A stretch of DNA of 13,425 bases from Alphaproteobacteria bacterium (lineage in GTDB: Bacteria > Pseudomonadota > Alphaproteobacteria > UBA3830): contig BNWJ01000026.1 of assembly GCA_025998735.1 (NCBI GenBank), positions 1 through 13,425 on the forward strand. The letters are read 5' to 3'. Within the stretch, counting starts at the first letter, position 1; the number at the start of each line of letters is the position of its first letter. Below are positions 1 to 6,853 of this stretch, piece by piece. Made by a program: the position numbers and the translations under genes. The notes beneath the pieces were generated by a model. The model was not told where the DNA came from. It made no database searches and worked only from the letters and a program-made list of their open reading frames with translations.

Positions 1-120
1 GACGATAAGCTGGCACATAGGAGCAAAATCCAAAGCTAATATCAAGAGCCGTGTGCGGGAAATCCGCCAGCACGGTTCCGTGCGGGGTGGGGACGGCCGC
101 CAAAGCCGTACCCCGTCTAC
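1..120 (+). mobile_element. 3' end of a group II intron (partial)
   Basis: The left edge holds the last part of a group II intron, recognised by its catalytic domain V and by the domain VI hairpin after it. The 5' part, including any reverse transcriptase/maturase gene, would lie outside the window. A short frame ending at the TAA at 37-39 could be the tail of such a gene, but 12 codons are too few to tell. The 3' splice site probably falls near 120, where the sequence reads CTAC (group II introns usually end in A plus a pyrimidine). The exact end and the disrupted locus cannot be fixed without the 5' exon. Confidence 0.8.
46..120 (+). ncRNA. Group II intron domains V and VI
   Basis: Domain V spans 46-78. 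It starts GAGCCGTG and ends CACGGTTC, the two arms of the lower helix, with an upper GCGG/CCGC helix closed by a short A-rich loop. This is the catalytic core of group II ribozymes and is very close to the bacterial consensus. Domain VI follows at about 84-117: GGGGACGGC pairs with GCCGT and CCCC, leaving the single A at 110 unpaired. That A is the expected branch-point nucleotide for lariat formation, 7-10 nt before the likely splice site. Confidence 0.85.
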
Positions 121-602
121 CGCGATTATTCAGCTGGATTACACGGCACGGCGAGCCTATATGACAATGTGGCTTCTGAATAGCGGTCTCTCCTAATCTT
201 ACACGGATATGCGTCTGATGGTAAGGATTATTGTGATAAAAAAGTCACATTCCAAAGAAACACCGAAAAAACTTTAAACTAGAGGTTGAGTTGGCAAAAT
301 CTCCTCATATGTAAGGTGTTTTTTGCGTTTTGCACATTGTAAATCCAAAATGGACAACTCCCCAAAAGAAAATCTTGGTATTTGTTTGATAAATAACGAT
401 TTTTCGTTGCATAATGCATTGTGAGTATTGCGAACCGAACAAAAGTTAATTTTTTCTACAATCACAAAAAAGTTCGAAAGGCCTATTGCGAACCTCGTTA
501 AGTTGGTATAGTTTCGACTGCAGGTGGTGGACGTGATATGTACTGCAGATTGTGTTTCTCCATCTGTGCCTTGAAGTTGTATTTTGTTGTAAGGAGGGGG
601 TC
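121..602. other. Intergenic region without a supported gene
   Basis: This is the 3' exon side of the intron followed by A+T-rich sequence. Short frames exist on both strands: 122-199 on +, a frame that also runs unbroken through domain V, and 274-465 on -, with a GTG start. None has a convincing ribosome-binding site or a recognisable protein family. The 10-mer ATTGCGAACC occurs twice (427-436 and 485-494). The region probably contains a decayed remnant of the gene hit by the intron plus the leader of the gene at 603, but I see nothing that proves it. Confidence 0.5.
486..512 (+). promoter_or_regulatory. Candidate sigma-70 promoter for the 603 gene
   Basis: TTGCGA (486-491) resembles a -35 box (4 of 6 matches) and TATAGT (507-512) a -10 box (5 of 6). 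The spacer is 15 nt, shorter than ideal. Transcription would begin about 85 nt before the start codon at 603. This rests on sequence resemblance only. Confidence 0.25.
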
Positions 603-1553
603 ATGAGAAGTAAAAGGTTTGCTTCGTATTTTGTTTTGGCGTCGATGGTGGCGTTTGGAGTGGTGTCTGCCGATAGTTATGTCGCGGGTGCTGCTAACGA
701 TGTGTACGTTTCTGATGCATCCAAGGAGCCCGATAGGGAGCCTGATAAGGATAGTAAGAAGAGACGCGGTGGCGTTGTCTACTTTCTTGTTGGTATCGGT
801 GGCTCGTTTTCGGACAACGACCTGAAGGCTGATGTGAAGCATACGTCCGCTTCCGATGCTGCGCTCCAGGGATATCAGTCTGACGCCCCTGATGGTGATG
901 GTACCTTTTCGTCGGGATATAAGCCTTGGTTAGCTAGTAAGGGTTATGGTGATGCTAAGATAACTGACTCCGATGGTGCAGATGTAAACAAGTTTGAAAT
1001 AATTGGTAGTACTCCACATGTAGGCAACAACAAGGGAGACATTGTTGCTGTTCTTGGTGTTGGTTATGTAGTTTTTTTACAGAACAATTACTATATTGGT
1101 GTTGAAGGAATGTTTGATATTGGAAAGTCTCCTGAGTCCCACCTGAAAAACGGTAATGTGGATTTGACCATGAAGACTTCTGGTATGATTCCTAGTGCCA
1201 CTGTTAGGGTGGGGTATTGTACTGATTGGCATGGTGTTTCGTTCTATATCAAAGCTGGTTGTGCGCTTGTGTCTTCGAAAGTCGAGTGTGTTGGTTCAAG
1301 TGATAAATTGAAAATGTCGAAGGTTGTTCCCGTTTTGGCAGTTGGAATGGATTTTCCGGTTAGTAATTCTCTAGCGGCTCGTTTAGAGTTTGAGCATAGG
1401 TTTGAGGGCAAGAAGGATGGTCATATGGATTTGTCCGATACTGTGATTAAGGGGGATCCTGAGGGTGAGGATGCTAATTGTTCTAGGTCGATTAGTTTAC
1501 AGCAGAAAACAAAAAGTTATGCTGTGCGATTTGTATTTTCTTTGTCTGTTTAG
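603..1553 (+). CDS. Outer-membrane beta-barrel surface protein
   Basis: This is a 316-residue exported protein. The ATG at 603 is preferred over in-frame upstream starts because AAGGAGG (591-597) lies at good spacing and the product then begins with a clean signal peptide: MRSKRF, a hydrophobic core, and a likely signal peptidase I site after VSA (residue 23). A charged Asp/Lys-rich linker (about 25-52) follows. From about residue 53 (VVYFLVGIGGSF) to the end the sequence shows alternating hydrophobic and polar residues, many Gly, Tyr and Phe, and turns typical of a small outer-membrane barrel, for example 'NNYYIGVEGMF' and 'AVRFVFSLSV' at the C-terminus. It looks like the broad opacity/surface-antigen barrel group. 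I cannot place it in a precise family, and the last residue is Val rather than the usual Phe or Trp. It is 29 bp from the next gene, so cotranscription is likely. The role (adhesion, porin or structural) is unknown. Confidence 0.8.
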   Translation: MRSKRFASYFVLASMVAFGVVSADSYVAGAANDVYVSDASKEPDREPDKDSKKRRGGVVYFLVGIGGSFSDNDLKADVKHTSASDAALQGYQSDAPDGDGTFSSGYKPWLASKGYGDAKITDSDGADVNKFEIIGSTPHVGNNKGDIVAVLGVGYVVFLQNNYYIGVEGMFDIGKSPESHLKNGNVDLTMKTSGMIPSATVRVGYCTDWHGVSFYIKAGCALVSSKVECVGSSDKLKMSKVVPVLAVGMDFPVSNSLAARLEFEHRFEGKKDGHMDLSDTVIKGDPEGEDANCSRSISLQQKTKSYAVRFVFSLSV

Positions 1554-1582
1554 TTAGTTATTTTTTAAATTATGAGGTTTAA

Positions 1583-3331
1583 ATGAGAAAGAGTATATTA
1601 TTGTTTTCTTTGGCGGCATTTTTCGCCAATTGTTCTACTGGTTTTACTCTTGAAGATAAGCAAGAGTTGCATAGGGAGTTTTGCAAGGGACTAGCTCTTG
1701 TTCCTCTTTCCGAGGTGCCCGCTAATGTGCGGCAAGTTGTTGAGGGCAACAAAAAAGTTCTCCATCATTTGGATGATGTTTACAAAGAATATCCCAGTGA
1801 GGAAGAACATAAGAAGGCGTATTACAAGCTGTTTAGCAAGAGGTTTTTGCAAGACAACGGGAAAAGCGTGGACTATGTTGTCAGCAGACTTGTGATTTTT
1901 GTGAAAAACAAGAAATCTGGAAGTACTGCTGTTGAGTCTGGGAGTACTTCTGTCGGGAATACGAAGGCTGCTGCGTTGGATAGTGGTGATGGTGAAGTAG
2001 GTAGTCTTGTTGAGGAGCAGAGGGAGCGTCTCAAAAAGCGAATAGATGAGGCTGTGGAAAGGAGAGATGAGGCTGACCAAGAGATTGTTGCTGCCAGGAA
2101 CGAGCGGAATAAGGACAAGAAGGATGCCGCCCGGAAGAGATTTGATCTTGCCAGTCAAGAGGTGAGGCGCCTTCTAGATCAGCAGAAAGAGCTTCTTCTG
2201 TCAGGCGCTTCTGGTTCTCAAAGCGTTACTGGTGATAAGTCCTTTGTTGATAGTGAAGCTGCTGGTAAGTTAGCTGATGCTGACAGAGAGCTTGATGCTG
2301 CTATGGATCGTGGTGACTTTGATGGAGCACGCAATGCTCGGGCAAAGAAAAAGGCGCTCGAGAAGCGGTTATCTGGAGCGCGGCTTGGCTTAGGTGAGAT
2401 CGATCGTCGGATTGAGTGTTTGGTGAAAGAGCGTGAGAGTATTGATGAGGAGTTGGATGACCTACGCAAGGAGCACGATATGTCTCTTTGTGCATCCTTG
2501 CAGATGGCGCTGAAAAATGAGACTCCTCAGGAAAGGCAATGTCGCGAGGGATTGGCGCAAGCCCTGCGGCTGCGGTGGGGAATACAGGGCGCTACTGCGA
2601 ATCTGGGTCGGAATCAGAATCAGGGTCTGAATCAAGATCAGGGGCTGAATCAGAATCAGAATCAGGGTCTGAATCAAGATCAGGGTTGGAATCAAGATCA
2701 GGGGCTGAATCAGAATCAGGGTCTGAATCAAGATCAGAATCAGAATCAGGGGCTGAATCGAGATCAGGGGCTGAATCAGAATCAGGGTCTGAATCAAGGT
2801 CAGGGGCTGAATCAGAATCAGGGTCTGAATCAAGATCAGGGGCTGAATCGAGATCAGGGGCTGAATCAGAATCAGGGTCTGAATCAAGATCAGGGGCTGA
2901 ATCGAGATCAGAATCAGAATCAGGGTCTGAATCGAGATCAGAATCAGAATCAGGGGCTGAATCGAGATCAGGGGCTGAATCAGAATCAGGGTCTGAATCA
3001 AGATCAGGGTCTGAATCAAGGTCAGGGGCTGAATCAGAATCAGGGTCTGAATCAAGATCAGGGTCTGAATCAAGATCAGGGTCTGAATCGAGATCAGGGG
3101 CTGAATCAGAATCAGGGTCGGAATCAGGGGCTGAATCAGAATCAGGGTCGGAATCAGGGGCTGAATCAGAATCAGGGTCTGAATCAAGGTCAGGGGCTGA
3201 ATCAGAATCAGGGTCTGAATCAAGATCAGGCTCAGGCTCAGGCTCATCAGGCTAGAGATGAAGAAGAAGAGGAAGAGGAACGAGCAGTGGATTATGAGGA
3301 AGATGAGGAACGGTACGGTGATAGGTTTTGA
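1583..3331 (+). CDS. Exported coiled-coil protein with Asn/Gln-rich tandem repeats
   Basis: This 582-residue protein has no family I recognise. The ATG at 1583 follows GAGG (1574-1577). Residues 1-21 form a signal peptide ([14 protein letters not shown] core). The Cys at about 17 is preceded by FAN, a poor lipobox, so lipidation is doubtful. Residues about 22-110 look globular and helical. Two long charged helical stretches (about 143-207 and 223-301) have the Glu/Arg/Lys/Leu pattern of coiled coils. Residues 344-549 are an uninterrupted low-complexity repeat of [18 protein letters not shown] and G-L-N-Q-G-Q units, 33 in all including variants. A short AQAQAHQ linker and a very acidic tail (DEEEEEEE, then YEEDEE) end in RF. 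A surface or extracellular role is inferred from the signal peptide, the barrel-protein neighbour and the repeat architecture. The next gene was probably 49 bp away before a small element inserted at the stop codon. Confidence 0.8.
   Translation: MRKSILLFSLAAFFANCSTGFTLEDKQELHREFCKGLALVPLSEVPANVRQVVEGNKKVLHHLDDVYKEYPSEEEHKKAYYKLFSKRFLQDNGKSVDYVVSRLVIFVKNKKSGSTAVESGSTSVGNTKAAALDSGDGEVGSLVEEQRERLKKRIDEAVERRDEADQEIVAARNERNKDKKDAARKRFDLASQEVRRLLDQQKELLLSGASGSQSVTGDKSFVDSEAAGKLADADRELDAAMDRGDFDGARNARAKKKALEKRLSGARLGLGEIDRRIECLVKERESIDEELDDLRKEHDMSLCASLQMALKNETPQERQCREGLAQALRLRWGIQGATANLGRNQNQGLNQDQGLNQNQNQGLNQDQGWNQDQGLNQNQGLNQDQNQNQGLNRDQGLNQNQGLNQGQGLNQNQGLNQDQGLNRDQGLNQNQGLNQDQGLNRDQNQNQGLNRDQNQNQGLNRDQGLNQNQGLNQDQGLNQGQGLNQNQGLNQDQGLNQDQGLNRDQGLNQNQGRNQGLNQNQGRNQGLNQNQGLNQGQGLNQNQGLNQDQAQAQAHQARDEEEEEEERAVDYEEDEERYGDRF
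2612..3229 (+). repeat. Coding tandem repeat (6/12/18-nt units, GLNQxQ)
   Basis: About 618 bp are built from AATCAG-like hexamers, grouped mostly into 18-nt units that encode six residues starting G-L-N. A few units are 4, 8 or 10 residues long ([22 protein letters not shown]), and one reads GWN. Every unit length is a multiple of 3 and of 6, so gain or loss of units by slippage keeps the frame. The same composition leaves two other frames open: a Ser/Glu/Gly-rich frame on + (2539-3255) and a Leu/Ile-rich frame on - (2462-3247). I treat both as artefacts of the repeat. Confidence 0.95.
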
Positions 3332-3460
3332 TGGCAGGGCTGTTTAATTCTCGAAAAGCAATGCTCAAATTGCAGCATTCTCGCGCGTCAGTTGTTCGCA
3401 GATATTTTGTTGATGTTTCAACGTTCGGCGAAGAGAATTAAACAGCCCTGGTTTTGATGG
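3325..3460. repeat. 10-bp target-site duplication flanking the MITE
   Basis: GTTTTGATGG is present at 3325-3334 and again at 3451-3460 with no mismatch. The left copy contains the TGA stop (3329-3331) of the repeat-protein gene, so insertion left that reading frame intact. Removing the element and one copy restores a 49-bp gap between the genes at 1583 and 3507, in line with the 29-bp gap upstream. Confidence 0.85.
3335..3450. mobile_element. MITE-like element, 116 bp, with 18-bp terminal inverted repeats
   Basis: CAGGGCTGTTTAATTCTC (3335-3352) is the perfect reverse complement of 3433-3450. The element is bracketed by the direct repeat GTTTTGATGG at 3325-3334 and 3451-3460, exactly abutting the inverted repeats, as expected of a 10-bp target-site duplication. 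The 80-bp interior has no gene. It contains two small hairpins: AATGCT/AGCATT at 3360-3379, and GTTGA/TCAAC at 3409-3422. This is the structure of a non-autonomous element moved in trans by a DDE transposase. A 10-bp duplication and CAGGG ends would fit IS4- or ISAs1-like families, but I cannot assign the parent. Confidence 0.85.
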
Positions 3461-3506
3461 TTAGTGTTTAAATTATTAGTTTTGTTTTTATGAAGGAATA
3501 TATATT

Positions 3507-4736
3507 ATGAAGAAAAAGAATGTTTTAGTTGCTTCTGTAGTGGCTTTATTGGGGGCGTGTTCGTGCGATTTTCTGTCGGCAACGAAGAAGGACCTGGGGT
3601 CGTCGTTTATTTCTTCGACGTCAACGAAGAAGGACCTGGGGTCGTCGTCTATTTCTTCGACGTCGCCTCTTAACACGTTTATGCAGACTTCTACGCCTAG
3701 TCTTGGGCAAACTTTTCAGCAGTCGGTTCTTTCTCAGTCGACTTCGGCGCCTACCAAGAAGAAAGATGTTGTTACTTTTCCGGGTGGGCTTGACCTGTAT
3801 ATACGTTTTTTTTGTGCTCCATCTGTGAACATGAAGGGTTTTGCTGCGGCACTTGAAAGTCTTTTTGCACAGGGGAAGGCGTTACAGCACTCTAGCTTTG
3901 CCAGGGATTTGGTAGAATTTTTAAAGAAAAAAGATGGTGCTAGTGGCGGCGGCGGCGGTGCTGGCGGCGGCGTCAGCAGCAGCAGCGGCGTCAGCAGCAG
4001 CAGCGGCGTCAGCAGTAGTAGTAGTGGTGAAAAGTCGAAGGCGGTCCCTTACCCGGAAATGCTAAGAGACTTCATGAAGAGGAAGCTTCCAGACTATTTC
4101 AGACAGGTTAATGAAGGTAAGGAGACTTCTGCGGCAACTGTTGAAATTATGGAGGCGGCAGATCTTCTTAGGAAAGGGGTTGGGGCGCCACTTCTGCCAA
4201 AAGAGGAGCTTGAAAATGGGCTTGGTAGGGGAGATGTGATTGGAACGCTTTTGTATGCAGTTCTTTATCAGAAGTATAATAATGCAGAGAAAGTAGTTCA
4301 TCTGCTTTTTGTGAGAGAAGTTCTCAGTATTGACGATATTATTGCTTACCAGAAGATGGTGGAGACGCACCCTAAACCTCAGGAACTTAAAGGTACGTTC
4401 GTCAGAGATAGAGAGGATATACTCATCGAGGAAAAGGCGGAGAGGTTGGGAGAAAGTATGGAGAAGCAAGCAGAAGAAATAGACAGGAAAGCAGAAGAAA
4501 TAGAAAGACTGGAGGGACTTGTAGATCGAGAGCGCAATAGTCGGGTGCAGGCAGAGCTGCTTGCAGAGACATTGCGTCAGGGGGTAGCTCAAGCAACAGA
4601 TGCTCGACTAGCGGCAGAAGAGCGGGTGCGTCAGTTGGAGCAGCAACTGCATGCGCTGCCCCCTGCAGCGGCTCCTCAGCCAGGTGTCGGTGCCGGTTTC
4701 GGCGGCGATGAGGATGATGATGATGATGATCAATAA
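3507..4736 (+). CDS. Repeat-containing lipoprotein with coiled coil and acidic tail
   Basis: This 409-residue protein has no family I recognise. AAGGA (3493-3497) precedes the ATG. The N-terminus MKKKNVLVASVVALLGAC is a textbook type II signal with lipobox LGAC, so Cys18 should be lipidated. The +2 residue is Ser rather than Asp, which in enterobacterial rules favours the outer membrane. Residues 26-39 (TKKDLGSSFISSTS) are repeated almost exactly at 40-53. A Gly-rich run leads into three GVSSSS-type units (155-172). Residues about 175-300 look globular and helical. About 300-385 is a coiled coil (Glu/Arg/Leu/Ala heptads, with the duplicated AEEI motif). The end is Pro/Ala/Gly-rich followed by DEDDDDDDQ. 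It resembles its neighbours in layout (export signal, helical domain, low-complexity stretch, coiled coil) without obvious sequence homology. A surface-exposed lipoprotein is the likeliest reading. Confidence 0.8.
   Translation: MKKKNVLVASVVALLGACSCDFLSATKKDLGSSFISSTSTKKDLGSSSISSTSPLNTFMQTSTPSLGQTFQQSVLSQSTSAPTKKKDVVTFPGGLDLYIRFFCAPSVNMKGFAAALESLFAQGKALQHSSFARDLVEFLKKKDGASGGGGGAGGGVSSSSGVSSSSGVSSSSSGEKSKAVPYPEMLRDFMKRKLPDYFRQVNEGKETSAATVEIMEAADLLRKGVGAPLLPKEELENGLGRGDVIGTLLYAVLYQKYNNAEKVVHLLFVREVLSIDDIIAYQKMVETHPKPQELKGTFVRDREDILIEEKAERLGESMEKQAEEIDRKAEEIERLEGLVDRERNSRVQAELLAETLRQGVAQATDARLAAEERVRQLEQQLHALPPAAAPQPGVGAGFGGDEDDDDDDQ
3581..3664 (+). repeat. 42-bp tandem duplication in the lipoprotein gene
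   Basis: Bases 3581-3622 and 3623-3664 differ at only one position (TTTAT versus TCTAT), giving F or S at one residue of a 14-residue unit beginning TKKDLGSS. The near-identity suggests a recent, in-frame duplication just after the lipidated N-terminus. Confidence 0.95.
3945..4027 (+). repeat. GGC run and three 18-bp GVSSSS repeats
   Basis: A run of GGC codons (3945-3972, interrupted by GTGCT) leads into GGCGTCAGCAGCAGCAGC at 3969-3986 and 3987-4004. A third copy at 4005-4022 has AGC changed to AGT in its last three codons. It encodes a Gly then Ser-rich flexible linker between the N-terminal part and the helical domain of the lipoprotein. It is a trinucleotide-type, slippage-prone tract that stays in frame. 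Confidence 0.9.
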
Positions 4737-4764
4737 TTTGATCAACGTCTTTTAGGTTCTCTTC

Positions 4765-4792
4765 GGGGGCAAAACGGTAGCGTTTTGCCCTT
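4765..4792. other. 10-bp hairpin after the lipoprotein gene, no T-tract
   Basis: GGGCAAAACG (4767-4776) and CGTTTTGCCC (4781-4790) pair perfectly around a GTAG loop, and two G-U pairs could extend the stem. The sequence after it is TTGGGGGC, not a run of T, and there is no T-run on the other strand either. It may be a weak or factor-assisted terminator, or an RNA-stabilising hairpin between the genes at 3507 and 4868. Confidence 0.45.
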
Positions 4793-4867
4793 GGGGGCTG
4801 CGTGGGGAGCTGAGGGTCTGTTTTTTCGATGTGCGGGGTTTTTGTATTTTATGTTGAGGAAGGTAAA

Positions 4868-6763
4868 TTGAGAAATAGGGTTTTTGTGGCTGCGTTGTCG
4901 GTCTATTTGTGTGGTCTTGTGTCTGTTGTGTTTGGTACTACGGCAGTTGAGGAGGTGCGTGCTGCGTTTTGGAAAGAGCATACTGTGGTTTTAGAAGAGC
5001 GTGGATTGCCTACCGCGAGTATAAAAAACCTGAAGCGGCTTTATGATCTTCCGGTAGAGGAATTGACGTTGGCTACTATGCGTAATCTTCGGATTAGTGA
5101 GCAAAAGCGCAAGGAAACCCTTGCTCTTTTCCGTGAAGTTCTTGCTGAGCAGATTAAGGCTGATCTTGCTAGAGAAGGTAATAGGAGATATGTTGACCTT
5201 CTCAAAGGGTATCGGGGAGATGTTGAGGTTTTTCTTGATGCTGTTTGGCGTGATAATGCCGTCACTACTTTGCCACTCTCATTGTCTGTTGGTGGTGGTG
5301 CAGGTAATGGGCGCAATGCTGGCGGCTTTTCGAATGTTTCATTTCCGTCTGGGGGTATTGGTGCGGACTTGTCTTTCTCCACTTCATCGTTAGGTGTCAG
5401 TTTAGGAATAGGAAGTGGATTTCAGTCGTGTTCTAGTGATCTCAGTCGAAGCCATGGCCAAAAAAAAGGTCGTAGTAGAAAAGAAGGCAAAGAAGGCGAT
5501 GTCGATGAAAAATCTTCGCAGCCTCCGCTTTCTCCAAATTCATTAAGTTCTGATCGGTCTTCTGCTTCATCGGCATCTTCATCGGCATCGTGTAACCGGG
5601 GCAAAAGCGGTAGCGGTGTTTCGCCAGCCAGTAGTAGTTCATCATCTCCGTCCTGCTCTTCATCGTCTTATAGTAGCTTAAATCCATCAGTTTCATCGTG
5701 TAGCAGTAGTAGCTTGAGTCCATCGGCTTCATCGTATAGTAGTAGTAGCTTAAGTCCGTCGCCTTCATCGAGTAGTAGCTCGAGCTCGTTTGCGTTGCCG
5801 AGGGATAATTCGAGTTTGTTGTCCAAAAGTTCTTTGCAGCTTAGAAGAAGAGGTAGTTTTGGTCATTCGTGTATGACTGAGACGCCGTGTCGTAGCAATG
5901 CATATCATGATACCGGTGTTTTTGCGTCTTCTAGTCCATCCTTAGCACGCCCTGTCTCTCCCAGTCAGAATTTTTCTCGTATGAATGGTTATACACCGCC
6001 ACTAGGCGATGGTGGTGATGTAGTTTCACCGTCTGCCGTGTGTCCTCCTGATAGGCCGTGGTCTAATGTCTTTAGGCCAGCTAGTGCTCCTCCTGCTGAT
6101 GATTTAGATGGTACTTTAGAACTAAGATCTTTAGCCGCAAGAGGCGAAGTTTCGAAAGAGAGAGATCAGTGGAGGCTAGAGCAACAGAAACTGGGACAGA
6201 GGCTGGACCAACAGAAGTTGGAACAACAAAGGCTGGCTCAAATGCTAGAACAGCAGAGATTGGATCAGGAGCGTGAGAGATTGAGTCATGAACAGCAGAG
6301 ACTGAATCAGGATTATCAGGCTCAGTTGCAGAAACAGGAGCAGCAAAAAGCGAAATTGCAAGAAGAGCGAAAGGAGCTTCTGAAAGATCTTCAGGTTCTT
6401 TTGTCTGTATTTAGCAAGCCTCGTTCTGTCTGTTTAGATGCTGATAGTAAGGTTGCTATTAGTGGTACATGTAAGTTTTTAGGTGTGCGGAAACATCTTG
6501 TAGCTATCTCAGATGGAGGTGTGGTACTGTCTCCAGATAAGGTTGTAGAGGTGTGTGCGCGATTAGCGCGGTCAGTTTCCTCTGCCGATTTTAAATTTTT
6601 TGAAGAGTTTGAGGCTAAAAGAATGAAGGACGGTGATTACGATCTGGTTTGTCGTTACCTGTATAAAGCCTTTGGCGATATTATGATAGGTGGCATGGCG
6701 GAAGATATATATATCGGAAGGTCTAGGAGTATTGATCGTAACGGAGGTTGTATGATAATGTAG
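4868..6763 (+). CDS. Exported Ser-rich, Gln-rich coiled-coil protein ending CMIM
   Basis: This 631-residue protein has no family I recognise. The first ATG in frame (4829) has no good ribosome-binding site. TTG at 4868 follows GAGGAAGG (4856-4863) and makes the product start with a proper signal peptide (MRNRVFVAALSVYLCGLVSVVFG), so I choose TTG. Residues about 24-135 are helical. A Gly-rich segment (about 138-190) leads to a basic patch (KKGRSRKEGK) and a long Ser-rich region (about 210-310), which includes three 12-residue units of the SLSPSASSYSSS type (270-305). A Gln/Leu/Glu-rich heptad region (about 427-515) is a clear coiled coil. A compact C-terminal domain (about 515-631) ends GGCMIM, which matches a eukaryotic CaaX prenylation box. 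The signal peptide argues for export through Sec, so how the C-terminus would meet a host prenyltransferase is unclear. It sits between the lipoprotein gene and a strong terminator, so it is the last gene of the surface cluster. Confidence 0.78.
   Translation: MRNRVFVAALSVYLCGLVSVVFGTTAVEEVRAAFWKEHTVVLEERGLPTASIKNLKRLYDLPVEELTLATMRNLRISEQKRKETLALFREVLAEQIKADLAREGNRRYVDLLKGYRGDVEVFLDAVWRDNAVTTLPLSLSVGGGAGNGRNAGGFSNVSFPSGGIGADLSFSTSSLGVSLGIGSGFQSCSSDLSRSHGQKKGRSRKEGKEGDVDEKSSQPPLSPNSLSSDRSSASSASSSASCNRGKSGSGVSPASSSSSSPSCSSSSYSSLNPSVSSCSSSSLSPSASSYSSSSLSPSPSSSSSSSSFALPRDNSSLLSKSSLQLRRRGSFGHSCMTETPCRSNAYHDTGVFASSSPSLARPVSPSQNFSRMNGYTPPLGDGGDVVSPSAVCPPDRPWSNVFRPASAPPADDLDGTLELRSLAARGEVSKERDQWRLEQQKLGQRLDQQKLEQQRLAQMLEQQRLDQERERLSHEQQRLNQDYQAQLQKQEQQKAKLQEERKELLKDLQVLLSVFSKPRSVCLDADSKVAISGTCKFLGVRKHLVAISDGGVVLSPDKVVEVCARLARSVSSADFKFFEEFEAKRMKDGDYDLVCRYLYKAFGDIMIGGMAEDIYIGRSRSIDRNGGCMIM
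5675..5782 (+). repeat. Three 36-bp Ser/Pro-rich coding repeats
   Basis: Units 5675-5710, 5711-5746 and 5747-5782 encode SLNPSVSSCSSS, SLSPSASSYSSS and SLSPSPSSSSSS. They are imperfect at the DNA level but line up without gaps. They lie inside a wider Ser-rich stretch, which suggests local expansion of a linker. Confidence 0.85.
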
Positions 6764-6796
6764 CCTTCTATTCTTTGTTTGCATTGAGTCGAACAG

Positions 6797-6827
6797 CGCC
6801 GCAGTCTCCTTGATCTGCGGCGTTTTT
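6797..6827 (+). terminator. Intrinsic terminator after the surface cluster
   Basis: CGCCGCAG (6797-6804) pairs perfectly with CTGCGGCG (6815-6822) around a 10-nt loop, directly followed by TTTTT (6823-6827). This is a classic rho-independent terminator, 33 bp after the stop codon at 6763. It separates the surface genes from the T6SS block. Confidence 0.85.
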
Positions 6828-6853
6828 GGTATTTTTAGTCTGACGTAAATGAA

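Noticed and set aside
2..199. Open + strand frame running through group II domain V into the 3' exon
   Set aside because: Domain V is an RNA structure and the frame has no start in the window. Its openness over 65 codons is compatible with chance in this G+C-rich stretch.
274..465. Antisense frame of 63 codons (GTG start) in the left intergenic region
   Set aside because: It has no ribosome-binding site, no family resemblance and an A+T-rich context. I could not separate it from chance.
2612..3229. Possible CRISPR-like array
   Set aside because: The units are 12-18 bp, directly adjacent and in coding frame, with no unique spacers between them.
2462..3247. Long antisense frame (261 codons) rich in Leu/Ile/Gln
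   Set aside because: It exists because the hexamer repeat has no stop codon in this frame. It has no ribosome-binding site and no composition of a real protein outside the repeat.
2539..3255. Second + strand frame (238 codons) reading Ser/Glu/Gly repeats
   Set aside because: This is also a by-product of the repeat. The frame from 1583 has a ribosome-binding site, a signal peptide and non-repeat domains on both sides.
3335..3450. The MITE inverted repeats as a transcription terminator
   Set aside because: The 18-bp arms are 80 bp apart and no T-run follows. The abutting direct repeats are better explained by transposition.
4062..4592. Antisense frame of 176 codons inside the lipoprotein gene
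   Set aside because: It is a shadow of the coiled-coil coding region, with no start signal and no recognisable content.
603..6763. The surface-cluster proteins as T6SS effectors because of their position
   Set aside because: All four have Sec-type signal peptides and a terminator separates them from tssK. T6SS cargo is loaded from the cytoplasm, and none carries a recognisable spike-adaptor or toxin domain.
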